A stretch of 64,000 nt of DNA. It comes from Pseudomonas serbica (GTDB lineage Bacteria; Pseudomonadota; Gammaproteobacteria; Pseudomonadales; Pseudomonadaceae). A model generated the notes under the pieces. That model did not search any database, was not told the origin of the DNA, and saw only the letters and a list, made by a program, of their open reading frames with translations. Below are positions 51,905-60,705 of this stretch, in pieces. How positions within the stretch are numbered: position 1 is the stretch's first letter; each line of letters opens with the position of its first letter. Where the stretch lies: assembly GCF_028823535.1 (NCBI RefSeq), contig NZ_JAQIYM010000090.1, positions 434,001-498,000 on the forward strand, given 5' to 3'. The position numbers were made by a program, and so were the translations under genes.

Positions 51905-53119
51905 TTACAGCCCGAGGTCTTCACCAAAGATCTTGCCCTGGTCTTTCAACCTGGCTTTGGCCACCCACCGGGTGTCGTCCATTATCGTGCTCATAGCGGA
52001 GGCTAATTCCTTCGGTAGAGGACGTTTGAACAACTCGGTAGGCGTGTACCCTTCAAAGCCTGCCTTCATGTCTGCCTTTAGCGTAGCAAAGGAGTCACCC
52101 ATAGGTGTTGCCCATTGCATTCTTTTTCCGAGGGTCGCGCACTGCTCAATCGGGCGCAGTGTCTCCCGGAAGTCTTTTTCGCTAAGCTCCAGCCCTGCCG
52201 CCCTCGCATCAACGATCAATTTGGCCATGCCGGTAACAATTGGGAAGAGCTTACTTTGCTGGAAGGCTTTCGAGGGCTGGTACACAGAGGCGATGCTCAG
52301 GCGGTCAATCGCCATATCAAAGACCTGGCGGTAGTTCGTCGCAGTGCCGTCGGTTTTCAGCACTCTCAGCAACGCCGGCAGGTCTTTCCAGAAACTCAGC
52401 GTCAGGTTGCTGACCGCCACCGGCCCTAGCTCATGGACATCGCCATTAATCTTTTCAAGCAACCGCAACTGCATCGGCAGATGGTTCGCCTTCGCCGCGC
52501 ACATGAACTCCTTCATATCTCGCACAAGGGCGATCTGCGTCTGGTGGTTCATCCGGTCGTAGATCATCGTGAACAGCTCGATATCGCCGACTTCATACAG
52601 CTTCCTGGCAATATATGGCTGATGAAGCGGCTGCATCCTCACCGCCTCAGGCTGAGCATCACTTGAGAACGGAAACATGCCGTCGACCTGGCTGATCATG
52701 AGCTTCAGCGCCTGGCGAGCCGTAGACGCCAGCCACAGATCAGATGGGATTTCTTCCATTTGCTTGATGAAGGCTACGACCAGGAGCGTCATTACGTTCT
52801 GCACCCCTTCAAGATAGCCTTCCTCTAGGCTGTACCCTTCAGGGGTCGCTTGTTTGATGAACTGCAGAAACTCCACCGCATTCTCACCCTCATCCATTTC
52901 AATCAATGACGAGCAAATCTCCTTGGCTTCTAAGCCAGCCCCCATGCGGCGACGTTTGGCGAGATCCTTGTGAATCTCAAGGCAAGGATACAGGCCCAGC
53001 GCACGGTCGAAGATCTCCGCTGAAGGTGGGCTGTACATGTAGTGAGTCCATACGCCATCGCGGGCCAGCGCCAGGGCCAGAGCATCATGGTCGGTGTCAT
53101 GGTTAAACAGGTTGGTCAT
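51905..53119 (-). CDS. unknown protein with FGEDLGL C-terminal tail, 404 aa
   Basis: The ATG at 53119 has a GGAAGGA box. The soluble, helical protein has no recognised motif. It ends ARLKDQGKIFGEDLGL. The last seven residues are identical to the 14527 product and the preceding LKD-x-GK is also shared, while the bodies do not look alike. It lies 26 bases after the GHKL-HExxH gene. Confidence 0.8.
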   Translation of the reverse strand: MTNLFNHDTDHDALALALARDGVWTHYMYSPPSAEIFDRALGLYPCLEIHKDLAKRRRMGAGLEAKEICSSLIEMDEGENAVEFLQFIKQATPEGYSLEEGYLEGVQNVMTLLVVAFIKQMEEIPSDLWLASTARQALKLMISQVDGMFPFSSDAQPEAVRMQPLHQPYIARKLYEVGDIELFTMIYDRMNHQTQIALVRDMKEFMCAAKANHLPMQLRLLEKINGDVHELGPVAVSNLTLSFWKDLPALLRVLKTDGTATNYRQVFDMAIDRLSIASVYQPSKAFQQSKLFPIVTGMAKLIVDARAAGLELSEKDFRETLRPIEQCATLGKRMQWATPMGDSFATLKADMKAGFEGYTPTELFKRPLPKELASAMSTIMDDTRWVAKARLKDQGKIFGEDLGL

Positions 53120-53145
53120 GTGAGTCCTTCCGGTCGCCGGCGGTT

Positions 53146-54834
53146 TTATAAAGCGAGTTCATAGGTGTGGGAATCGGTTGGGGCCCGTCGCTGAAGTTGA
53201 GGTGGTTCCACTTTCACGGGATCCTTCAACTCCAACTGTGAAACAGACTCTTTAAAGGCTTTGATCAGGGTCTTCTCATCAATGTGGCGACGGCTCACGC
53301 GCTGCAACTGGGAGAGCACCGTGGTGAACGTCTCGCTATGATCTTTAACCCGGATGTGCGTCAGTTCATGGTGAGCAATGTCTATCAGGTCGCCGTAGAT
53401 CCATTTCTGGTTTTTGGCCATTTCTGCATTGAGCAGAATACTGATCCGGTTTTGGTCTTTTTCCACCACGTTGAGGCCTTCCACCGACCCGAACACGAAC
53501 CCAGTTTGGATCAGCCGGTCGCTGTAGAAAAACTGCCCTTGGACGTCCATCTCGACGCCGAGTACCGCTCGGTATTCAGGTGTTTTCAAGAGTTCCTGGA
53601 TCATCCTGTTCCAGCCGGCAGCCATCTTCGCCGTGCCTTTTTTTGACATGCTCGAAGCAATCAAGCCGCCATGTTTATGGGCATTTTCTGGGCTGGTATC
53701 GGTGTCTGAGAACTTCACCTTGAAATTCTCCGGATACCAATTCGCCGGGATTTTCCCGATGCGCTGATCCAATTCGGACTTGATCGACTTGACCTTTTCA
53801 GCCAGGTGGCGAAAGGGGCTCATAGCCAATGAATCGCTGATCTCTTCATCGTCGGCGTTCAGCTTTTCCAGCATTTGTGTTTCGCTGATGTTTTCCGACG
53901 CCGCCAGGCTGCTTAGCCAAGCCCGCTCTTCTGCACTCATGTGCTCAAACTTAACCTCTCGCTGGTTGAGCACCATGTCGATGTCGCCACCCAGCTTGAG
54001 TTTTTCGCGGTCGTTGACCAATTCCTGCATCAAATTGTTCAGGACTTGGTTCTGGTCGCGGCATAGACCGTCGCGGTTTTGCGTCAGAATGTCCACCGAA
54101 TTCCCGGTGAGATCCAGGTACCCCTGAAACGAGGTAGAGCCCTGAGTCCACACGCTGAAATTGAACATAGCCAGGCCGTTCATTCGAACCCACAGGCTGG
54201 ATGAGTCGTACCCATGGGGATTGTCGTCAAAGCGCAAATCACCCAGCACGGTGTTCAGATGGTACTGAGGCTTAGTGCGCGGACAGGTCACCTCTTCCCC
54301 ATTCAGCGTAATGACGACCCCCTGAGGCAGGTTGGAATTCGTCACGATCTCCTGAATGGCTCGACGCATTGACCATACGCTGTTGTCTTCGAGGCCCATT
54401 TTTACCTCGAGCCTGACACCCTGATGCCAAGTGTCGACCTTCTTCCACTCGTATTTACTGCCAACACCCACGACTTCAAGATCTTGTGTGTTCATCCGCC
54501 ATTCTTTGTGCGCAAACGCCAGGACAATCTTGGCGTGACCAAAACCCCCAATGCCGTTCTCTGGCTTCTGACTGCCGCCCAATTCCAGAAATACGTTGAG
54601 CAAAGTGCGCTCGTCCATTCCACAGCCATTGTCTGCGCAGACAACGGTTAGGAAGTCAGAATCTTGCTCTGACGTCAGGGAGAAATCGATGCGCGTAGCG
54701 CCTGCATCCAAGCTGTTTTGCATGCCTTCACGGGCCCAGGCCTTACGGAAATCGTTGTAGTTCCGCTTGTCGTTGGCAAAATAGTTGCCTGGAATTGTGA
54801 CAGTACCGTAATTTACTTCTGGATCTTGGCTCAT
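53146..54834 (-). CDS. GHKL ATPase fused to HExxH domain, 562 aa
   Basis: The N-terminal GHKL (Hsp90/MORC-like) ATPase has the N box EGMQNSLDAGATRIDF (residues 36-51), the G1 motif DNGCGMD (68-74) and the G2 motif GIGGFGHAK (94-102). A helical middle follows. The C-terminal part has HELTH at 489-493 and His499, giving the metzincin-like H-E-x2-H-x5-H spacing, so a zinc peptidase is possible. The chain ends YELAL, a faint echo of the tail family. The likely cofactor is ATP, and the partner is unknown. It is co-transcribed with the 54868 gene and the 51905-53119 tail gene. Confidence 0.75.
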   Translation of the reverse strand: MSQDPEVNYGTVTIPGNYFANDKRNYNDFRKAWAREGMQNSLDAGATRIDFSLTSEQDSDFLTVVCADNGCGMDERTLLNVFLELGGSQKPENGIGGFGHAKIVLAFAHKEWRMNTQDLEVVGVGSKYEWKKVDTWHQGVRLEVKMGLEDNSVWSMRRAIQEIVTNSNLPQGVVITLNGEEVTCPRTKPQYHLNTVLGDLRFDDNPHGYDSSSLWVRMNGLAMFNFSVWTQGSTSFQGYLDLTGNSVDILTQNRDGLCRDQNQVLNNLMQELVNDREKLKLGGDIDMVLNQREVKFEHMSAEERAWLSSLAASENISETQMLEKLNADDEEISDSLAMSPFRHLAEKVKSIKSELDQRIGKIPANWYPENFKVKFSDTDTSPENAHKHGGLIASSMSKKGTAKMAAGWNRMIQELLKTPEYRAVLGVEMDVQGQFFYSDRLIQTGFVFGSVEGLNVVEKDQNRISILLNAEMAKNQKWIYGDLIDIAHHELTHIRVKDHSETFTTVLSQLQRVSRRHIDEKTLIKAFKESVSQLELKDPVKVEPPQLQRRAPTDSHTYELAL

Positions 54835-54867
54835 CTTAAAAACTCACAATCTGGCAATTATTAGCAA

Positions 54868-55263
54868 TCATTTGGCGGGCCCGGCGTCGGGTTCCTGAGG
54901 GTACAGGCCGGCCTCAGGGGTTTTGGCGAGCAATTTCAGGTGGCGTTTGTCCAGAGCATCGACGGTGTAGCCGCGACGCGCATCAAAGCCCACCACAAAC
55001 TTGTTCGCAACCAAGTGCTTGAATGTCTTGGCAGCAGCCTCACGCACGAAGTACTCCTTGACCTCACGCAGCTTGTCCTCGGGATTCAGCAGCGCCTGCA
55101 GCAGTTGCTCTTTCGTGTTGAAGTTGAAGCGGAACCAGTCTGTTTCGTCCTTGAGGATTCGATCTGTCTGCCATTTGGTCGTGTAATGCTGAGCAAAAAC
55201 CAAGGCGTATGGCTTAGGGAAAAAGCTTAAACTTGCTTCAATTGTTGCCGGCTTGATGGCCAT
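54868..55263 (-). CDS. hypothetical protein, 131 aa
   Basis: The ATG at 55263 has a GAGAGGA box. The soluble protein contains a helix-rich middle (QLLQALLNPEDKLREVKEYFVREAA) and a basic end. It is the first gene of the operon with the GHKL-HExxH gene and lies next to a 14-bp palindrome. A small DNA-binding or adaptor role is possible but not shown. Confidence 0.65.
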   Translation of the reverse strand: MAIKPATIEASLSFFPKPYALVFAQHYTTKWQTDRILKDETDWFRFNFNTKEQLLQALLNPEDKLREVKEYFVREAAAKTFKHLVANKFVVGFDARRGYTVDALDKRHLKLLAKTPEAGLYPQEPDAGPAK

Positions 55264-55279
55264 GATAAAATCCTCTCTA

Positions 55280-55293
55280 TCACACTAGTGTGA
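55280..55293. promoter_or_regulatory. 14-bp perfect palindrome, likely operator
   Basis: TCACACTAGTGTGA lies 17 bases upstream of the 55263 start and overlaps the 5' leader of the GHKL operon. It is a typical homodimeric repressor site in form. Confidence 0.5.
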
Positions 55294-55380
55294 GGATGGA
55301 TCACAGGTGGAATCAATGGGAAGGCCGCACAAACCCTAGACCGGTTATGCCCCGCCACTGATGCACCATAGGGAAAGCCG

Positions 55381-55785
55381 ATGAGTACATTGAGTGTGTT
55401 GCAACGCCTGCTGCCGAAGGTGGGCCCAGAAGACGCCGGCCAGTTACTGGGTGATACGGAGCACTGGCGTAATTTCGCCCGCCGCATTCAGCGCAACCCC
55501 GCCGTGATTGAAGCCTTGCGGATAAAGCAGCAGCATCGCTGCCCCGTCTGTCAGTGCGGTCTCGATGGTGCACTTACGGTGCACCACATCTCCTACATCA
55601 ATCGCTGCCGGACAGCAGAAACCATCGAGCTGATTCACACAACGAAGCAGCGGGCCGACCGCCGTGTCATGGCGCCACCCTGCGAAGGTTGTCCGGAGAT
55701 TAATCGCTGCCTGGGATTCCTGGCCCTGGTGCACAACGCCTGCCATGTGAAAATCCATGCTCAGGAGCAGCGAGAGCAGTCGTGA
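55381..55785 (+). CDS. HNH-endonuclease-like protein, 134 aa
   Basis: The ATG at 55381 has an AGGGA box. An HNH core is visible: CPVCQCGL then TVHHISY (first Cys pair and HH), followed by CEGC and LALVHNACHVKIHAQ (N-x2-C-H-x3-H). This resembles the HNH found in group II intron maturases and small homing nucleases, with the second Cys pair complete. The gene lies next to the origin, so it may act in plasmid DNA processing; this is inference. Confidence 0.72.
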   Translation: MSTLSVLQRLLPKVGPEDAGQLLGDTEHWRNFARRIQRNPAVIEALRIKQQHRCPVCQCGLDGALTVHHISYINRCRTAETIELIHTTKQRADRRVMAPPCEGCPEINRCLGFLALVHNACHVKIHAQEQREQS

Positions 55786-55849
55786 CTCCAGCGCATGGCG
55801 CTGGCTGATGCTCTACCAACCGCTCACTTTGGCAGTGTCCTGGCGCGAG

Positions 55850-57270
55850 AGATCAATCAGCCGAAAACCCGAGAGATAAACCTACCGATATTCTCGCTGG
55901 CCGGCCCCGCCCTGCCCCGGTACCGACCGTCGCTTCAAACCAAGAGATGGATCGGCAGTTATTCAGCACCAGCACTCGTGGCTCTTAACTTGGGAATCGC
56001 AGCACCAAGAGACAAATACGCTGATATTGTGCCCAAGCCCCAGCTGAGCAATGACCTGAAGAGCTTTGACCGATGGTCGAGAGATCAAACGCAGGATATT
56101 CAAAACTAAGTCGTCGCGGTGCCCGGCAGCCGGAGCTGAATAAACGAGCTTGCCAGGAGATAAACACCTCGATATTCAGCCTGGTGCCCAGCATCACCCA
56201 CTAGCATGAGAATCTCCCAGCCGACCCAAGAGACAAAACACGGGATAATCTGCCATTCCTCATCGTCCAAGCCCTCCTGCAAGAGCTGACCCCGCTAAAG
56301 CCAAGAGATGAATCCCTCGATATTCCGCACTGGCCGGCTCGGCGCTAACCAGGAGATCAAACCTCATTTAATCGAGAGACAGATCCCGCGATATTCACCG
56401 CATGCGAGAGCGGCGCCAGCCCCGCAGTGGCTTCTGCTGAAAACCAAGAGACAAATCAGCTGATATTCCGGCCTAGCCTTTATTACCCCGGCATCGGGAC
56501 ATGGGCTTCCAGCAGCCAGGAGATAAGCCCCCTGATAATGCTCTCTTCGCGATGGGGTGAGGTGAGAACCAGGTACACGAGGGGGAGAGACAAAACCAAC
56601 TATAACCGGGAGATGGAACCCGCCTTATTCGAATACGATCAAAAAACAACCAGATCTGACCGGCTTATCCACAGGCTTCGAAGGTTGATCAGGAGATGAA
56701 TCCCCTGAAATTCGTCCAGACCTAAGAGATGGATGTTGAGAAATTCGTGGGCAAGGAACCTGAAAATCAGGAAAAACCCTCAGATCCAAGAGATGGATCA
56801 GTGCATATTCGATACGCAGAAGAGATGAACCGCTGGAAACCCAAGAGAAGAAACTGGGGAAAGCCAGGAGATGGAGCTCGGCTTAATTGAGGTCAAACCC
56901 CACAGGGCCAGGCGTTTTGCGCCGCTCCCCTTCTTTTCTTCTTCCCTTTCCCTTTAATTCTTCTACCCGTTCCTGTCAGGCCGCAACCTTGGTCAGCAGT
57001 CTAGATCAGCTCAGCATCGAACCCTGACTATTCAGGGGCCCTGGAGACATCGGAGGTCTCATTTTCGCGTCCGACGCCTCCATAACCAGCAGGTGTCACG
57101 CAAATAGCGTTGATGGGCACAAAATGAATATAGCTGGCTGCCGGCGCCGCAAGGCCCGGCCCACAAGGGCTGGCGAATATCAGGGGTGTTATCTCCTGGC
57201 CAAAATAAGCGATTAAGCCCTGATTTGTCTCTTGGCTTTTCTGGGGTTTTATCTCCTGCCCCCGTTGCAG
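55850..57270. repeat. iteron region and likely oriV
   Basis: About twenty copies of a 22-bp iteron-like repeat run in one direction through 55850-56880, with consensus CCARGAGAYNAA, a short spacer and GATATTC. Examples lie at about 55941, 56008, 56155, 56299, 56446 and 56788. Copies are spaced about 60-75 bp apart rather than touching. Near the rep gene three copies run in the opposite direction (57185-57200, 57221-57238 and 57247-57263), probably the rep operator. A pyrimidine-rich tract lies at 56930-56965, a candidate unwinding element. The region has no supported gene. Confidence 0.88.
56665..56673 (+). promoter_or_regulatory. DnaA box
   Basis: TTATCCACA is a perfect match to the DnaA consensus, within the iteron region, and suggests joint use of DnaA and the plasmid Rep protein. 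Confidence 0.8.
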
Positions 57271-57338
57271 GCCTGCTCGGTGGCCCTCTAAGATCTTCGC
57301 TGATAGTTATCCGCCATCAATCAACGAGGAGTCACAGG

Positions 57339-58475
57339 ATGTCGAACCCCAACCTAGCCACCGACGACAAGATCAAGCTCTTTGGCAAAGATGGTGTGTT
57401 CACTCCCAAGCCTACTTCACCGTTGAACCGCCCGACCGAGGCTCTACGATTGTTCCAGGGCTTCCTTTGCAACAACGAGCTTGAGCGAGCCTCCCAGGGC
57501 AACGTGATTGCGCTGTGGGAGCAGATCCCCAAGTACAGCGGCGAGCACCTGAACACCAAGGACGGCACGGTTCCTAACGACCACGTCATAGACTTCTACA
57601 TCGGTGATCAGCCGGCCAGGATCACCCTATTTCCAGGTACCTACTACCCGAACAGGAAGAACTCTAAGCCTCAGCGCCGATATCCGGGCGTAAAAGAACA
57701 GGCGGTGGAACAGGCCATCATCCACCACGCCTGTGTCCAGGCCGAGACGCACTCTGTGAAAGGTGAAGTTGCCTATTACGTGAAATTTTCCATTAGCGGC
57801 CTGGCGCGTACCCTGAAGTTGATGGGCAGTACGCTGAGCAACACCCAGATCCGCGAAGCGCTCGAGGTGTTGTCCAGCAGCATCATGACGATTGGCTCGG
57901 GCCCAAACCAACTTCAGGACAACCGTGACCCTATCCTGCCAGGCTTTGAGCGCAACAAGGACGAGGTTGAGGTCTCCAACGGGGACGACGTCTGGCGGGT
58001 CAAACTGCACCCGCTGATTGCTCACGCAATCCTCAACGTCACTTACCGCCAGTTCCCCATGGGGATCACCAAAAACTACACACCGCCAGGCGCATACCTC
58101 ATCCGCTACATGCACTACATCGTCCCGAATATCTCGACCAGTACACCGTTTTCATTCAGGTTGACCGAGATGAAGCGGCTCGCGGCAGGTCTGAACCACG
58201 TCCGTATCGCCGGCAGCATGGCCGCCGTGAAGAAGGAACTGGACAAAATGCAGCTGGATGGCCTGCTGGACTCCTACGACGTAGAGGAGGTCTTCCCTGC
58301 CCGGCGCCCTCGTGGTCGTCCGACCCCCATCGACTTTGAGATCACGCTGTTTCCTGGCAAGGAATGGATCAAGAACGTCAAGGCTGCCTCCACTCGGGTC
58401 ACCGTGACCGAACAATCCTTGGGATTGCCTCGAAGCGAGCGCAGTCAGCGACAGCTGTCCCTGCCAAACTTTTGA
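57339..58475 (+). CDS. repA: plasmid replication initiator protein
   Basis: The start at 57339 has a GAGGAG box; the longer frame begins inside the inverted iterons. The 378-aa protein is basic and is preceded directly by iterons. It has winged-helix-like segments (VKFSISGLARTLKLMGSTLSNTQIREALEVL and FSFRLTEMKRLAAGLNHVRIAG, quoted in part). These fit the two-domain Rep-type initiator, though I cannot name an incompatibility group. The Rep would bind iterons to open the origin and inverted iterons to repress itself. Confidence 0.82.
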   Translation: MSNPNLATDDKIKLFGKDGVFTPKPTSPLNRPTEALRLFQGFLCNNELERASQGNVIALWEQIPKYSGEHLNTKDGTVPNDHVIDFYIGDQPARITLFPGTYYPNRKNSKPQRRYPGVKEQAVEQAIIHHACVQAETHSVKGEVAYYVKFSISGLARTLKLMGSTLSNTQIREALEVLSSSIMTIGSGPNQLQDNRDPILPGFERNKDEVEVSNGDDVWRVKLHPLIAHAILNVTYRQFPMGITKNYTPPGAYLIRYMHYIVPNISTSTPFSFRLTEMKRLAAGLNHVRIAGSMAAVKKELDKMQLDGLLDSYDVEEVFPARRPRGRPTPIDFEITLFPGKEWIKNVKAASTRVTVTEQSLGLPRSERSQRQLSLPNF

Positions 58476-58521
58476 TGGCTGTGGGCGTCCATGGATTCCA
58501 TCCATGGGTTACTCGGCTCAG

Positions 58522-59163
58522 TCAGGCCGCCTGCATGAACGCGGTTAGATAGGACTCGATGTCCGCCACCACGTCCTCAAGCGATTGCTCAGCATCCACG
58601 ACTCGCCAGTTCTGCTTGATGTTTCCAGCTTCATCCAGCGCCAACTGGGTGTAGTTGGTGCGAACCTGGTTCAGGTAGTCGTGACCCTTGGATTCGAATT
58701 TATCCAGCGGGATATTCTTTTCAATCCGGCGCTTCTCCATTCGCACCAGGCTGGTCTCGGCACTGATATCCAGGAAGAACACCAAGTCAGGCTCACGCAG
58801 GTGTGGCTTACACAGGTCGTGAAGGGCTTGTACTTCGGGGCAACTCGAAACCTGGTAGGCCAGGCTCGAATCTGCGTAACGTTCACAGATCACATTAATG
58901 CCCTGCTGCAAGGCGGGAATGATCATGTTTTGGGTGTGATCACACCGGGCACCGTAGAAGCCCAACGCATCAGAGATCGCCGGCGCGTTGTGGTCTTTCG
59001 AAATGAGTAACTCACGAAGCGCTTCACCATAGGGAGTGCCGCCCGGCTCCCGAGTGTGCAGCGTACGAAATCCCCTCTGAGCAAACCACTTCAAGATAAA
59101 GGGCACGACTGTACCCTTGCCACACGCCTCAATACCTTCCAGCACAATAAAAGTACCCTGCAC
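58522..59163 (-). CDS. tmk: thymidylate kinase
   Basis: The GTG start at 59163 has a CAGGG box. The enzyme phosphorylates dTMP to dTDP. At 213 aa it has the full length. The P-loop is LEGIEACGKGT, the dTMP-binding segment is TREPGGTPYGEALRELL, and ERYADSSLAYQ is the DR(Y)-type motif. A lid region (RRIEKNIPLDKFE) is present. The P-loop Cys in place of the usual Gly or Asp is a small oddity. It would support thymidine supply for plasmid replication. Confidence 0.93.
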   Translation of the reverse strand: MQGTFIVLEGIEACGKGTVVPFILKWFAQRGFRTLHTREPGGTPYGEALRELLISKDHNAPAISDALGFYGARCDHTQNMIIPALQQGINVICERYADSSLAYQVSSCPEVQALHDLCKPHLREPDLVFFLDISAETSLVRMEKRRIEKNIPLDKFESKGHDYLNQVRTNYTQLALDEAGNIKQNWRVVDAEQSLEDVVADIESYLTAFMQAA

Positions 59164-59227
59164 GCTCTACCCTGCCATTCTCAATTTCAAAAAGGGACGC
59201 AATAACCAATGATTTCTGCAGGCGTGA

Positions 59228-59253
59228 AAAGGGCCTGATAAAACAGGCCCTTT
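59228..59253 (-). terminator. rho-independent terminator
   Basis: A 10-bp perfect stem (AAAGGGCCTG / CAGGCCCTTT) with a T-rich tail follows the 59263-59931 gene. Confidence 0.85.
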
Positions 59254-59262
59254 GCGCATTAC

Positions 59263-59931
59263 TTAGCCTTGTTGTTCAGGTTCTTCTACCGGTTGGCTGC
59301 TGTCCGAAACGAAGCTCATCAGGGGCTCGGAGCTGTCTTCTGCGTCCGACTCAGGTGCTGCGGCTGGCGAGTCGACTGGGACAACCGGCGCAAGCACCTC
59401 GGCTGCAGCTACAACCACGCCGGCAGCGTTGGCTGTGGTTTGGCCGTTTGGAACCAAATTATCGTCACCACCAGCATCGTCATCCTGCCTGCCGCTCTCA
59501 GAAGGAGCCAAGCCGATGAGACTGGAAATGTCCCCCGGTTCCATGTCCTTCATGTCCGAGGTCAGCTTGAGCAGGTTTGCTTTAAGCGTGTCCAAGGCAT
59601 CGATCACGGCGACGTTGCTGTGAGCGTAGGCACCGTCGTAGGTCAGGTTGATCGAAAGACGAAGGCCATTCATGCAGGCGCGGGCAACCATGCCTTTGGT
59701 GGTGCTGGAGAGCTTCAGACCATCGCTGCTGCAATCGATCCAGTCAATCCCTGGGGTTGGTGCCAGGTGGAATTTCACCTTGGCCTTGCCGCCTGTTAGG
59801 GCCTCAAAGGTATCAATGTGCGGCTTCATCTGCGTGGTCAAAATGACTTCGTCAGAAATGGCTGCGGACAGGCCGGTGAAGATGGCGGTAACGAGTTGCC
59901 ATTGCTGTTGCTGCTGCTTGTTCAAGTTCAT
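59263..59931 (-). CDS. hypothetical acidic protein, 222 aa
   Basis: The start is placed at 59931 (MNLNKQQQQQ); a GTG at 59994 is also possible, and neither has a good ribosome binding site. The N-terminal half is a mixed domain (VKFHLAPTPGIDWIDCSS). The C-terminal 80 residues are disordered, Ala/Pro/Asp-rich and acidic. No family is recognised. It is a single-gene unit. Confidence 0.6.
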   Translation of the reverse strand: MNLNKQQQQQWQLVTAIFTGLSAAISDEVILTTQMKPHIDTFEALTGGKAKVKFHLAPTPGIDWIDCSSDGLKLSSTTKGMVARACMNGLRLSINLTYDGAYAHSNVAVIDALDTLKANLLKLTSDMKDMEPGDISSLIGLAPSESGRQDDDAGGDDNLVPNGQTTANAAGVVVAAAEVLAPVVPVDSPAAAPESDAEDSSEPLMSFVSDSSQPVEEPEQQG

Positions 59932-60049
59932 GTACAGAGGGTCTCTGGATGGGTGGTAAATCAGCGCCCCGCGAGCGCCTGTGAGGGCGTTCACGATACG
60001 GAATGAGGATTAATATTTTCACATATATTGACAGGAAAACCTAGCGAAC

Positions 60050-60703
60050 TCAGGACTCCGTGTACCAGCGAATCGGGTATGCCTGCATCGCCAGGCAAGG
60101 GACGCTAAGCAATTCGTCTGAATTGTTGAAAACGATTTTTTGTCCAACGTGTGCTAAGGCTTTGGTGATGAGCCCCAGGCTTTCAAGCGGATGAACCAGT
60201 GATGAGTGCCCAGTCGAGAGCACGAACTCCGAATAGGCTTCTTTTTCAAGCTCGCTGCCGATCAGCCAAACATGCTCATCCTCACCCAGTGCTGCAATCA
60301 TCTTGTGATGAAGGCTATAGGCACTCGCCAGGGCGTGCGGCTTCCACTGACACAACACGATGGTGCTAGCTGGTAGCGACAGGTCACTGTCGATTGTCTT
60401 GAACTGCCAGGCTTCTTGGGCTGATTCTGGCTGAACCAGCCACTTCTCTATTGGCTCACCACTGGCATCAAGGCTTGCCGTCAGGCGCAAGGAACCGCGC
60501 AAGTTCTCATCGCTTGGCAATTTATCAACAAAGATGACGACCACGTGTTCTGCCCCAACCGGCACAAAACCGGCTAAGCCAGGGAAGATCCAATGCGTCA
60601 GCATGGATCGTTGTGCAAGAGGTGAAGCCGCGTAATCGGACGTGATGTACGGGCTTGGCAGCCCTTGAGCCACCATCACCTCGTAATCATTGATCATTTC
60701 CAT
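60050..60703 (-). CDS. hypothetical protein, 217 aa
   Basis: The ATG at 60703 is 2 bases after the stop of the patatin-like gene, with a GGGG motif inside that gene, so it is translated with it. The soluble protein has an alternating alpha/beta look (AEHVVVIFVDKLP, STIVLCQWKP, DEHVWLIGSELEKE) that recalls a Rossmann-like fold. No catalytic motif is evident. It may be a chaperone or regulator of the phospholipase; this is inference from the coupling. Confidence 0.7.
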   Translation of the reverse strand: MEMINDYEVMVAQGLPSPYITSDYAASPLAQRSMLTHWIFPGLAGFVPVGAEHVVVIFVDKLPSDENLRGSLRLTASLDASGEPIEKWLVQPESAQEAWQFKTIDSDLSLPASTIVLCQWKPHALASAYSLHHKMIAALGEDEHVWLIGSELEKEAYSEFVLSTGHSSLVHPLESLGLITKALAHVGQKIVFNNSDELLSVPCLAMQAYPIRWYTES

Positions 60704-60705
60704 GT

